This document shows positions 33,621-41,389 of a stretch of 43,266 nucleotides of DNA, piece by piece. The stretch spans positions 1-43,266 of the forward strand of contig JAEZCJ010000185.1 of assembly GCA_023433615.1 (NCBI GenBank), read 5' to 3'. The position numbers and the translations under genes were made by a program. Source of the stretch: Bacillota bacterium. Lineage in GTDB: Bacteria; Bacillota; Bacilli; Paenibacillales; Paenibacillaceae. Every line of letters starts with the position of its first letter. Position 1 is the first letter of the stretch. The notes below the pieces were generated by a model. It had not been told where the DNA came from, searched no databases, and worked only from the letters and a program-made list of their open reading frames with translations.

Positions 33621-35414
33621 ATGAACATCACGACACTTCAAACTCCGCTCCTGCATCATCTCGTCGACTCCTCACACGAAGCGATGTTGATAATCGGACA
33701 AGATCTATCGATTATTTTTGCGAATGCCGGCAGCGCTGCAGCCTTAGGCTATGAGCGTTCCCAGCAATTGATCGGGCTGCCGATTATGCAATTCAATCCG
33801 GACAGTCCTCATCGGTTACAGCATAGGTTGACTGCATCGATCGACGACATTTCGATTCATCATGACACCTGGAGTTGCCCGGATGGAACCTCGATCCAGT
33901 TGGATGTTCTTATAACCACAATCACCTATAACGGAGCTAAGGCACTCTTGCTCCAACTGAAGTGCAGATCTTGCATCTACAGGTTGATGCAACGTGCCGC
34001 ACAATATGATCGACTGTTACAATATTCGCCTGACGCCATCTTCCTGCATGCCGACGGTATCGTCTTGTACGTGAACGAGGCTGCCATGCGGATCATGCGA
34101 GCCGACAGCGAGTCGGAACTGTTGAATCGAACGGTCATCAGTTGCGTCCCCGAGGATCACCAAGAGATCGCGCGCGAGCGACTGCGCGCAGTCCCATCGA
34201 ATGCCTCTCAGAACGAAAACTACATCTATCCTCTCTTGCGAATGGATGGCGAGATCGTGGAAGTCGAGGTCTCGACCAGTATCCTTGCTATCGAGAACGG
34301 CACATCAATCATGCAGTCGATTCTGCGGGATGTCTCCGAACGGATCAAGGAAGAAGAGGCACTGCGCGAGAATGAAGCCATGTACCAGCGATTGGTTCGA
34401 TTCTTGCCTGCACCGATCGTGATCGTCGACATGGATGTGCTCGTCTATGCGAACGAATCCGCAGCGCGCTTATTGCATTCAGAGTCGAAGGAACAGTTGA
34501 TCGGACAGTCGATCTACACCTTCATTCATCCTAAAGACTATGAGGTCACGCAGCGTTCAATAAGGCATTTGGAGCACTCCGACGACCCTACGCCTTTTCA
34601 GGCACGCACATTAATCGGCATGAACGGCGAGTTGATCGAGTCCGAGATCTCAAGCATACGATTGCACCGCTACCACAATCGCACCGTTAATCTCAGCGTT
34701 CTGCGGGATATGACCGAACTGCTGCGCGAGCGAGAGCGATTAATCCGCTCCGAGAAGCTGTCTGTTATCGGGCAGCTGGCAGCTGGCGTGGCGCATGAGA
34801 TTCGGAATCCGCTTACCTCGCTGAAGGGCTTCACCCAACTGATCCATAAGCAATTGCAAGATAAACATATCTATACGGAGATCATGCTGCAGGAGCTTGA
34901 CCGCATCAATCAGATCGTGAATGAATTCATGGCTCTGGCTAAGCCGAAGGAAACTTGTCTCGAGCAGCATGATATGCGTGAGATCGTATCGGCCGTCGTA
35001 GCGATACTGGATACGCAGGCGATTCTCAAGAATATTCAGATCATGACGACATGCAGCGACTCCCTGCCTAACCTCGATTGCGACAGCAATCAGTTGAAGC
35101 AAGTATTGATTAATCTCGTGAAGAACGCAATCGAAGCCATGACCGAACAGGGTATGATTGAGATCACGTTAGCCATGCATGATTCGGATCAGCTAATCGT
35201 TAACGTTCGCGATGAAGGACCTGGCATGCCTGACGACTTGATCCGGCGAATCGGGGAACCCTTCATAACGACTAAAGATAACGGCACAGGTCTCGGTCTT
35301 ATGATCAGTCAGCGAATCGTCGAGACACATAACGGCACGCTTCAGTTCCATAGTACCCCCGCAGGTACGACAGTCGAGATGAAGCTGCCGATTGCACCTC
35401 GCAAGGAAATATAG
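33621..35414 (+). CDS. Cytoplasmic PAS-domain sensor histidine kinase
   Basis: The 597-residue kinase has no membrane segment. Three PAS-type sensor domains are seen at about 15-115, 130-245 and 255-365 (FVNEAAMRIM-like and MDVLVYANESAARLL segments). HisKA carries the phospho-acceptor His392 in GVAHEIRNPLTSLKGF, and HATPase shows the N box NLVKNAIEAM (497-506), G1 DEGPGMP (531-537) and GTGLGL (555-560). The layout resembles the Bacillus sporulation kinases such as KinA and KinE that feed the phosphorelay, but no partner regulator lies beside it, so it is an orphan kinase. TGAGGT lies ahead of the ATG, and a terminator follows at 35430. Confidence 0.9.
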   Translation: MNITTLQTPLLHHLVDSSHEAMLIIGQDLSIIFANAGSAAALGYERSQQLIGLPIMQFNPDSPHRLQHRLTASIDDISIHHDTWSCPDGTSIQLDVLITTITYNGAKALLLQLKCRSCIYRLMQRAAQYDRLLQYSPDAIFLHADGIVLYVNEAAMRIMRADSESELLNRTVISCVPEDHQEIARERLRAVPSNASQNENYIYPLLRMDGEIVEVEVSTSILAIENGTSIMQSILRDVSERIKEEEALRENEAMYQRLVRFLPAPIVIVDMDVLVYANESAARLLHSESKEQLIGQSIYTFIHPKDYEVTQRSIRHLEHSDDPTPFQARTLIGMNGELIESEISSIRLHRYHNRTVNLSVLRDMTELLRERERLIRSEKLSVIGQLAAGVAHEIRNPLTSLKGFTQLIHKQLQDKHIYTEIMLQELDRINQIVNEFMALAKPKETCLEQHDMREIVSAVVAILDTQAILKNIQIMTTCSDSLPNLDCDSNQLKQVLINLVKNAIEAMTEQGMIEITLAMHDSDQLIVNVRDEGPGMPDDLIRRIGEPFITTKDNGTGLGLMISQRIVETHNGTLQFHSTPAGTTVEMKLPIAPRKEI

Positions 35415-35429
35415 TCGCACACCAAAGAA

Positions 35430-35465
35430 GGGAAAAGCCCGCGCATTTGCGTCTTTTCCCTATTT
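35430..35465. terminator. Terminator between convergent genes
   Basis: GGGAAAAG at 35430-35437 pairs with CTTTTCCC at 35453-35460, followed by TATTT. It ends the histidine kinase transcript and could serve the opposite strand too. Confidence 0.7.
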
Positions 35466-35493
35466 AAACTCATTTCGTCGAATGTTACGGGCT

Positions 35494-35712
35494 TTACCGC
35501 TTATTATCCGTGAAGGATAAACCTTTCTCGTACAAGGCTTCGCGCAGTATGCGTACCGCCTTAGGTCCAACGCCATGCAGCTTATGTAGATCTGCCTCGC
35601 TTCGCTGCGCCAGCTGCTCCATCCGAATCCATCCCGCCTGCGTTAACGCTTGCGTCGCCGGCTTGCCTATGCTTCGCGGCAAATCGGATTCCGTTGCTCG
35701 ACTATCCTGCAT
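35494..35712 (-). CDS. Small helix-hairpin-helix DNA-binding protein
   Basis: The protein of about 72 residues carries one helix-hairpin-helix region, PATQALTQAGWIRMEQLAQR then HKLHGVGPKAVRILREAL, in which HGVGPKA is the DNA-backbone-binding hairpin also found in RNA polymerase alpha C-terminal domains. It has no other domain. Small proteins of this kind are widespread in Bacillales with unknown roles. AGGAG lies ahead of adjoining GTG and ATG codons; the ATG at 35712 is chosen but the GTG at 35715 is equally possible. Confidence 0.75.
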   Translation of the reverse strand: MQDSRATESDLPRSIGKPATQALTQAGWIRMEQLAQRSEADLHKLHGVGPKAVRILREALYEKGLSFTDNKR

Positions 35713-35742
35713 CACCGATCACTCCTCTTCCTCCCCTTCCCA

Positions 35743-36564
35743 TCATTCGCTCGGAATCGCGAGTCTGAATTCCGGCGGCTGGTAAGGAAGCTTGCGATTG
35801 CATCCTGTCAATCCATACTGCTCACCATTCATAGTAGCAGAGCTAACGATACCTGTACAATCGATTGTTGTCCCTATGGACTGTACGCGTTTGCCATTCA
35901 TGGAATCATGATAGGTATAGCGGAGCCGCTTGCCGTCAAAGGCGAGATCATGGGTGATGACGCTGTCTCCGCCTTGCCGCTGCACGCGGATGTAGTCCGG
36001 CACTTTGTCCTGCACATGCGCCGCGAAGGCAAGGAACCGATCGCGATTCGTCAAAGCTCCATTCAGTCCGATCAAGACCAGATCGCCGTATAACGGGTCG
36101 ATTGCAGCAGCAATGGATTCCCGGTAGTCCCCTCGCCGATCCCAGCCCGGCGCGATCGGATTCGTCTCCGATGGGTGCATATAGAGGAGCAGAACATTAT
36201 GAACGGCGTAAATGCTCGGTGCGTCCGACATCATACGGATCGGCCCGTAATTCGGATCGCTGCCGAAGCTATCGTGATTAACGGCATCCTGCGCCGGCAC
36301 TGCGTAGATCCATAACCTGGACCGGTCAGGGAACAGATAACGCTCCGGCATCGTTCCGTGAAGCGTCTTCGCTCGCGTATCCGGTTCATCATCTGCCGTC
36401 AGCATAATGCCTTGGGCAGTCAATGCCCGTAGCACTTCATCAACAGTAAGAACACTGTTATTGTAACGAAGCTCTACCCGCTCATCGGTACGCTGACTCC
36501 ACACGACCTCCAAGCCCAGCAGAAGCATGATCGCAATCATGCCGGCTCTTGCCCAACGGCTCAT
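35743..36564 (-). CDS. Membrane-anchored or exported protein of unknown function
   Basis: The protein of about 273 residues begins with a membrane segment (WARAGMIAIMLLLGLEVVW), so the rest lies outside the cell. The outer part is beta-rich with a Cys pair (IDCTGIVSS and LTGCNRKLP) and no enzyme motif I recognise. ATG at 36564 follows GAGGTGA by 6 bases. The gene starts about 31 bases after the stop of the sigma factor upstream, so it is probably in the same operon and may be a regulatory partner of that factor. No function is claimed. Confidence 0.7.
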   Translation of the reverse strand: MSRWARAGMIAIMLLLGLEVVWSQRTDERVELRYNNSVLTVDEVLRALTAQGIMLTADDEPDTRAKTLHGTMPERYLFPDRSRLWIYAVPAQDAVNHDSFGSDPNYGPIRMMSDAPSIYAVHNVLLLYMHPSETNPIAPGWDRRGDYRESIAAAIDPLYGDLVLIGLNGALTNRDRFLAFAAHVQDKVPDYIRVQRQGGDSVITHDLAFDGKRLRYTYHDSMNGKRVQSIGTTIDCTGIVSSATMNGEQYGLTGCNRKLPYQPPEFRLAIPSE

Positions 36565-36594
36565 CCGACTCACCTCGATTCTTCGCAACTAACC

Positions 36595-37317
36595 CTATGC
36601 CGCCATGTTAGTGGTTGGATCGGCGTCACCCGGTATGGTTCGGCGAGAGCTAACAGGCGATATGCCGATCGCTGCGGCAGGTTCATGCGCGTCGCGCGCC
36701 AATAATCCGACGACCGCATCGATGTTGCCCGATAAATATGCCAACACGATTGCGTGCAGAATCGCCCGCCACTTCTCATCGGCCGGCAGCGAAGCCTCAT
36801 CGCTTGCAAGTTCCTTGCGAACGTCGAGCAATCCCTTGCGTGCGCGATGGAGCGCCGCCTTCACTGCGCCTTCGCTCGTCCCAAGCCGCTCTGCCGTCTC
36901 CGATGCGGCGTAGCCGTAGACGTCACGGAGCATGAACACGGCACGCTGCATAGGCGTAAGATGATTCGCAAGGGCAGCGAACATCAGCTCGAGCGTCTCG
37001 CAGCTGCCCGGCTCGCTCGTAAGCAGCGCCTGCGCATGCAATTCTGTTGCATCTTGCCTCAACCGGTCAAGAATGCGACTGTGCACCTGACGCCTTCTGC
37101 CCTGATCCGTCCATAGGTTCTTCGCCACCCTGAGCATCCAAGCTTCCGGATTCGAATGCTGCTGCATGCTCACTGTGCGGCGATCGTTCAACGCTCTCAC
37201 CCAAGTCTCCTGGACAAGGTCCTCTGCATCCCGGCGCTCGCGCGTGAGATGGAGGCAGTAGCGGTTCAAGGTCCTCATCATCGATTCGATCTGGCCTTCA
37301 ATCGACCCCATGTTCAT
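36595..37317 (-). CDS. ECF sigma factor with a short C-terminal extension
   Basis: The protein of about 240 residues has sigma region 2 (LTRERRDAEDLVQETWVRAL, WMLRVAKNLWTDQGRRR) and region 4 (LTPMQRAVFMLRDVYGYAAS, then EGAVKAALHRARKGL). The C-terminal part, DEKWRAILHAIVLAYLSGNI then DAVVGLLARDA, resembles the start of the SnoaL-like domain of SigJ/ECF41 factors but stops early, so the extension seems shortened. The start is set at ATG 37317 (MNMGSIEGQIES) with GGGGG 11 bases before; an ATG at 37353 cannot be excluded. Its target promoters are unknown. It diverges from the ClpP gene. Confidence 0.8.
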   Translation of the reverse strand: MNMGSIEGQIESMMRTLNRYCLHLTRERRDAEDLVQETWVRALNDRRTVSMQQHSNPEAWMLRVAKNLWTDQGRRRQVHSRILDRLRQDATELHAQALLTSEPGSCETLELMFAALANHLTPMQRAVFMLRDVYGYAASETAERLGTSEGAVKAALHRARKGLLDVRKELASDEASLPADEKWRAILHAIVLAYLSGNIDAVVGLLARDAHEPAAAIGISPVSSRRTIPGDADPTTNMAA

Positions 37318-37487
37318 GGCTGTGTCAACCCCCGTTTCATACTCATATCGCATGATGCAAACGAATGAACCCGTGTATAAGATACGCTGAAGGGAACTAT
37401 TTTTCGCAATCGAATCACTCGTATCTTCCTCCGCTTCTTCTTCGTTTACATGCTGAATGCGAGTATATGGAGATGGAGGATATTCAC

Positions 37488-38072
37488 ATGAGCACATTCA
37501 TTCCTTATGTCGTCGAGCAATCCGCCCGCGGCGAAAGATCGTACGACATCTATTCCCGGCTGCTGAAGGACCGTATCGTATTCCTCGGCGCAGCGATCGA
37601 TGACCAGCTCGCCAACAGCATTACGGCGCAGCTCCTGCTGTTGGCAGCCGAAGATGCGGAAAAGGACATCTACATGTATATTAACAGTCCTGGCGGCGTG
37701 ACAACAGCCGGATTCGCGATCTTCGACACGATGCAGTACATCAAGCCGAAGGTGCACACGATCTGTACCGGCTTCGCCGCTTCCTTCGCAGCGATCCTGC
37801 TGTTGGCAGGTGCGCAAGGCTGCCGATTCGCGCTGCCGAACAGCGAGATCATGATTCATCAGCCGCACGGCGGCGCGCTGGGACAGGCAAGCGATATCGC
37901 GATCAGCGCCAAGCGGATTCTCGACACGCGCACGAGGCTCAATCGCATCGCGTCCGAGCGTACCGGTCAACCGCTTGAGCGCATCGAGAAGGATATGGAC
38001 CGCGACACGTTCATGTCGGCAGAGGAAGCGCTGGAATACGGGATAATCGACAAGGTCATTACGTCTTTGTGA
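37488..38072 (+). CDS. ClpP-family serine protease
   Basis: The 194-residue protein is the proteolytic subunit that works with ClpX/ClpC-type unfoldases. Catalytic Ser99 (GFAASFAAILL), His124 (MIHQPHGG) and Asp173 (DRDTFMSAEEAL) are all present, and SYDIYSRLLKDRIVFLG is the standard N-terminal region. The residue after Ser is Phe where most ClpP have Met, and IDDQ and FALPNSE stretches are usual. ATG at 37488 follows GGAGG by 8 bases; a longer start is not supported. No chaperone gene is adjacent, so it is probably a second ClpP beside a main copy. Known resistance and self-protection strategies against ClpP-targeting compounds use extra ClpP copies, but that is only a possibility here. Confidence 0.88.
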   Translation: MSTFIPYVVEQSARGERSYDIYSRLLKDRIVFLGAAIDDQLANSITAQLLLLAAEDAEKDIYMYINSPGGVTTAGFAIFDTMQYIKPKVHTICTGFAASFAAILLLAGAQGCRFALPNSEIMIHQPHGGALGQASDIAISAKRILDTRTRLNRIASERTGQPLERIEKDMDRDTFMSAEEALEYGIIDKVITSL

Positions 38073-39054
38073 ATTCGCTCCTGTCTAGATTCGCCGTCAC
38101 ATCGCCAGTGACCGGAATCCCAAGCTGGCGAAGGGCATAGAGCACGGCCCCGGCAGCAGGCGAATAGCGAGGCGGAACGACACGATAGCGATGACTCCCG
38201 CCTGCTGCCCCCAACAGGATCTCGAGCTGATCGTTCACGTATCGACTGTTGATGACGCTCCCGATGAACGCTACAGGAATCGTCTCTTGCGTGAAGGCGG
38301 CTCCGAGCAGTTGAATGCCGAGCTTCAATTGATGCAGGGCCCGATCGCATACCCGCTGCGCAAGCGCGCTCCCATGTTGTGCCGCAGCAGTCACTGTGGG
38401 GGCAAATTGACCGAATCGCAGGTCTCGTTCCCTTCGATCTCCATCGAAGCCTGCCGTTCCAATCGCGTATAGTTCCGCCATCGATTCGACGCCCCAATGC
38501 CGCAGCATGGCTTCGACCAATGAAGAATCAGTCCCGTCAGCATAGCCTGCCAATGCTTCATAGACGGCTTCATACGAGATGAATCTCGCTGCACTGTATG
38601 CATACTGATGAAAATCATAGTTACGCAAATATTTGCCATTCTCCGTACACGCCACAATGATCGAGCCGGTCCCCGAAATCGCGATAATGCCAGGCTTCAT
38701 CAGTAGCGCGCCATAGTGCGCTGCAACGGCATCGTTCACATGCCATCTCGGGCAGCTAAGCGCATCGAGTGCCGTTAAGGATTCCACCCACTCCAGATCG
38801 GATTCCGAATCATAGCCGGCGATCCCAGCAGCCAAGCCCCGCACCTGATTCGGCTTCTTCCCAGCCGCAGCCAAGCCCTCGCTTATTGCATTCCTCACGT
38901 TCATCGAAGCTCGCAAATCCTTATGCAGCGATGCCGAGCCCCTCTCGATATAGGCTAGAACGCGTCCCGTCAGTTCGCATACCATGACGCGCGTATGCGT
39001 CCCCCCGCCGTCTATTCCGACCACAACTTGTTGATCCGATCCCAAACCCATCAT
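38059..39054 (-). CDS. BadF/BadG-type kinase (N-acetylglucosamine kinase-like)
   Basis: This protein of about 331 residues has the ASKHA ATPase core of the BadF/BadG/BcrA family: phosphate 1 GIDGGGTHTRVMV, phosphate 2 ISGTGSIIVA, AGIAGYDSES and a C-terminal adenosine motif (SPAAGAVLYALRQLG). Bacterial members of this size phosphorylate N-acetylglucosamine or related amino sugars. Its start lies 13 bases past the purA stop, so the two share an operon. The start codon is uncertain: GGGAGG is crowded against two ATGs (39054 and 39051), and a TTG at 39078 would overlap purA. Its last 14 bases overlap the convergent clpP gene tail to tail. A kinase in a purA operon is odd; whether it acts on a nucleoside analogue or sugar is unknown. 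Confidence 0.82.
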   Translation of the reverse strand: MMGLGSDQQVVVGIDGGGTHTRVMVCELTGRVLAYIERGSASLHKDLRASMNVRNAISEGLAAAGKKPNQVRGLAAGIAGYDSESDLEWVESLTALDALSCPRWHVNDAVAAHYGALLMKPGIIAISGTGSIIVACTENGKYLRNYDFHQYAYSAARFISYEAVYEALAGYADGTDSSLVEAMLRHWGVESMAELYAIGTAGFDGDRRERDLRFGQFAPTVTAAAQHGSALAQRVCDRALHQLKLGIQLLGAAFTQETIPVAFIGSVINSRYVNDQLEILLGAAGGSHRYRVVPPRYSPAAGAVLYALRQLGIPVTGDVTANLDRSEFTKT

Positions 39055-39067
39055 GCCTCCCATTTGC

Positions 39068-40348
39068 TTATCGCTCAATCACCTGCTCGCGGCGCGGCCC
39101 GACCGATACGATGTTGATCGGCACGCCGATCGCCTGCTCCACATACGCCACATAGGCGCGCGCTTCGGCTGGCAGCTCCTTCATCGTCCTGGCTTGGGTG
39201 ATGTCGCACTGCCAGCCCTGTAACCTTACGAATACGGGCTTCGCGTCCGCAAGCTGCGCCGTCACGGGGAAACGATCCGTGACGGTGCCTCCCTGCAATT
39301 CGTAACCGATACAGATCGGAATCTCCTTCAGATAGCCTAACACGTCAAGATTCGTTAATGCTACGGTCGTTGCTCCCTGCAGCATGCATCCATAGCGCGT
39401 GGCAACGACATCGAACCACCCGACACGGCGCGGCCGGCCCGTCAGCACGCCGTATTCGCCGGCATCGCCTCCTCGCCTCCGAAGCTCCTCCGCTTCGATG
39501 CCGTCCAGCTCGGCAATGAACGGACCGGCTCCGACGCAGCTGGAATATGCCTTCACGACGGCCATCACCTCCGAGATCGCATAGGCCGGCAGTCCTGCAC
39601 CGACAGGCGCGAAACCGGCCAGCGTCGACGAGGAAGTCGAATACGGGAATATACCGTGATCCGGATCGCGCAGCGCCCCGAGCTGCCCTTCCAGCACAAT
39701 GCGCTCGCCTCTCGCATGGGCTTCATGCAGCAACGCCGTCGTATCGCAAAGATATGGCGATAGTCGTCCAGCAAGTCCATGCATGTACAGCGCCATCTCG
39801 CGTGCATCTTGCGGCTTATGGCCGTATAGCTGCTCCAGCAGCACATTCTTAGCGGATAGCGACTGTGCGATCCGCTCGGTTGCACGGTCGACGTCGTAGC
39901 AGTCCGCGATCTGAACGCCGAGCTTCGCATATTTATCCGCATAGAACGGAGCAATGCCCTGCTTCGTCGAGCCGAACCCGCGCTCCCCTAGTCGCTCCTC
40001 CTCCAGCCTATCGAATAAGCGATGAACAGGCAGCACGAGCTGCGCACGCTCCGCTATGCGCAGCTTCGGTGTCGGTACGCCTCTCGCAGCCAGCTCCTCC
40101 AGCTCCCGCAGCAGCATCTCGGCATCCAATGCCGCGCCGGGTCCGATCACGTTCGTCACATTCGGATAGAACACGCCTGACGGCAGCATGTGCAGTCCGA
40201 ACTTTCCGTAACGGTTGATGATGGTGTGCCCGGCATTGCTGCCGCCTTGGTAACGCACCACATAAGCTGATTGTGCCGCGAGCACGTCCGTCATTTTCCC
40301 CTTGCCTTCGTCGCCCCAGTTCGCGCCGACTATTGCCGTAACCGCCAT
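39068..40348 (-). CDS. purA: Adenylosuccinate synthetase
   Basis: The 426-residue enzyme joins IMP and aspartate with GTP, the first step to AMP. Catalytic Asp13 (NWGDEGKGK) and His41 (GGSNAGHTI) and the aspartate-binding TGRPRRVGWFDV are intact. The IMP loop usually written TGRGIGPAY instead reads STKQGIAPFYADKY (127-140), and GALLDIDHG reads GALRDPDHG, so this belongs to a divergent PurA clade and not to the usual Bacillus one. ATG at 40348 follows GGAGG by 9 bases. The gene is divergent from a LysR regulator, has a promoter core like that of aroA, and is followed by a BadF-type kinase. Adenylosuccinate synthetase is the target of hadacidin, alanosine and hydantocidin phosphate, so an auxiliary resistant copy is plausible. 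Confidence 0.92.
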   Translation of the reverse strand: MAVTAIVGANWGDEGKGKMTDVLAAQSAYVVRYQGGSNAGHTIINRYGKFGLHMLPSGVFYPNVTNVIGPGAALDAEMLLRELEELAARGVPTPKLRIAERAQLVLPVHRLFDRLEEERLGERGFGSTKQGIAPFYADKYAKLGVQIADCYDVDRATERIAQSLSAKNVLLEQLYGHKPQDAREMALYMHGLAGRLSPYLCDTTALLHEAHARGERIVLEGQLGALRDPDHGIFPYSTSSSTLAGFAPVGAGLPAYAISEVMAVVKAYSSCVGAGPFIAELDGIEAEELRRRGGDAGEYGVLTGRPRRVGWFDVVATRYGCMLQGATTVALTNLDVLGYLKEIPICIGYELQGGTVTDRFPVTAQLADAKPVFVRLQGWQCDITQARTMKELPAEARAYVAYVEQAIGVPINIVSVGPRREQVIER

Positions 40349-40460
40349 TCGATATCGCCTCCATAGCTTGTTATCTTGCACAAGGCTTATTATAATGGCG
40401 GTATTGAACATTAGAATAATTGATATTAATAATATAGGATATTAAGAGGGGTAATAATGC
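40349..40460. promoter_or_regulatory. Divergent promoter region purA / LysR
   Basis: TATAAT for purA lies on the minus strand at 40394-40389 with no good -35, as in the aroA region. Both read CGCC(n)ATTATAAT followed a few bases later by AAGC. The stretch 40425-40447 (ATTGATATTAATAATAT) is AT-rich with dyad symmetry and could hold a LysR-type box. The LysR GTG at 40461 lies 9 bases after GAGGGG. Confidence 0.45.
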
Positions 40461-41348
40461 GTGGACATTAATCTCGAATGGTATCGCGTCTTCTATTGGA
40501 CTGCCAAGACCGGCACCTTATCGAAGGCAGCGGAGCGCTTGCACGTTACGCAGCCTGCCGTCAGCCATACGTTGAAGCAATTGGAGAGCCGGCTCGGCGG
40601 GCAATTGTTCTTCCGTTCTTCAAGGGGGGTCAAGCTAACCGCGGAGGGGGAGGTCTTATTCCGCCATGTCGCGCAGGCGTTCTCCTCCATGGAGATCGGC
40701 GAGAAAGCAATTGCCGATATGCATAATCTAGGAAGCGGCGAGGTCAATATCGGTGCGAGCGATACGCTATGCAGACATTATTTGCTCCCCTATCTGGAGC
40801 GGTTCCGTCGCCAGTATCCGCATGTTCGCATCCGCGTTACGAACCGCACCGCGCCGGAGACAATCGCGCTTCTGAAGGACGGCAGAATCGACTTCGGCAT
40901 CGTCAGCTTGCCTGCCGCATACCGCGATGTGGCTTGCCGCGCCATCGCGCCTCTCCAAGATTGCCTTGTAGGCGGGCAAGCTTATGCACACCTCGCAGGA
41001 CAACGGGAACCGCTTGCCGTCGCATCGCTCGCGGCGGAATATCCGTTGCTGACACTCGAGCCCGGCGGCACGACGCGTAAGGTGTTGGACGAACATTTTG
41101 CCGCTTGCGGCGTCCCGTTGTCTCCCGAAATCGAGCTCGGCAGTCTGGACCTGCTCGCGCAGTTCGCCAAGAGCGGCTTCGGACTGGCCTTCGTCATCCG
41201 CGACTTCATAGCAGAAGAGCTCGCCGCAGGCGAGCTCTTCGAAATTCCGTTCACGCCGCCGGTCCCGCCGCGCCACATCGGGGTCGCGACGCTGCAAGGT
41301 CTGCCGCTGTCCGCCGCCACGAAGGCCTTCTTGTCGCTGCTTCCCTGA
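40461..41348 (+). CDS. LysR-family regulator, divergent from purA
   Basis: The 295-residue protein (GTG start, GAGGGG at 9 bases) has a LysR winged helix (LSKAAERLHVTQPAVSHTLK) and a sensor domain with GEVNIGASDT and IELGSLDLLAQFAKSGFGLA. It is a paralog of the LysR at 30120, with shared N-terminus (LEWYR) and matching blocks throughout. Being divergent from purA with a purA promoter that has no -35, it most likely activates purA in response to a purine-pathway signal or an inhibitor of it. The ligand cannot be seen. Confidence 0.87.
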   Translation: MDINLEWYRVFYWTAKTGTLSKAAERLHVTQPAVSHTLKQLESRLGGQLFFRSSRGVKLTAEGEVLFRHVAQAFSSMEIGEKAIADMHNLGSGEVNIGASDTLCRHYLLPYLERFRRQYPHVRIRVTNRTAPETIALLKDGRIDFGIVSLPAAYRDVACRAIAPLQDCLVGGQAYAHLAGQREPLAVASLAAEYPLLTLEPGGTTRKVLDEHFAACGVPLSPEIELGSLDLLAQFAKSGFGLAFVIRDFIAEELAAGELFEIPFTPPVPPRHIGVATLQGLPLSAATKAFLSLLP

Positions 41349-41389
41349 TCGGAACGTATCACACGACACACGGTTATGTCATTATCCCA

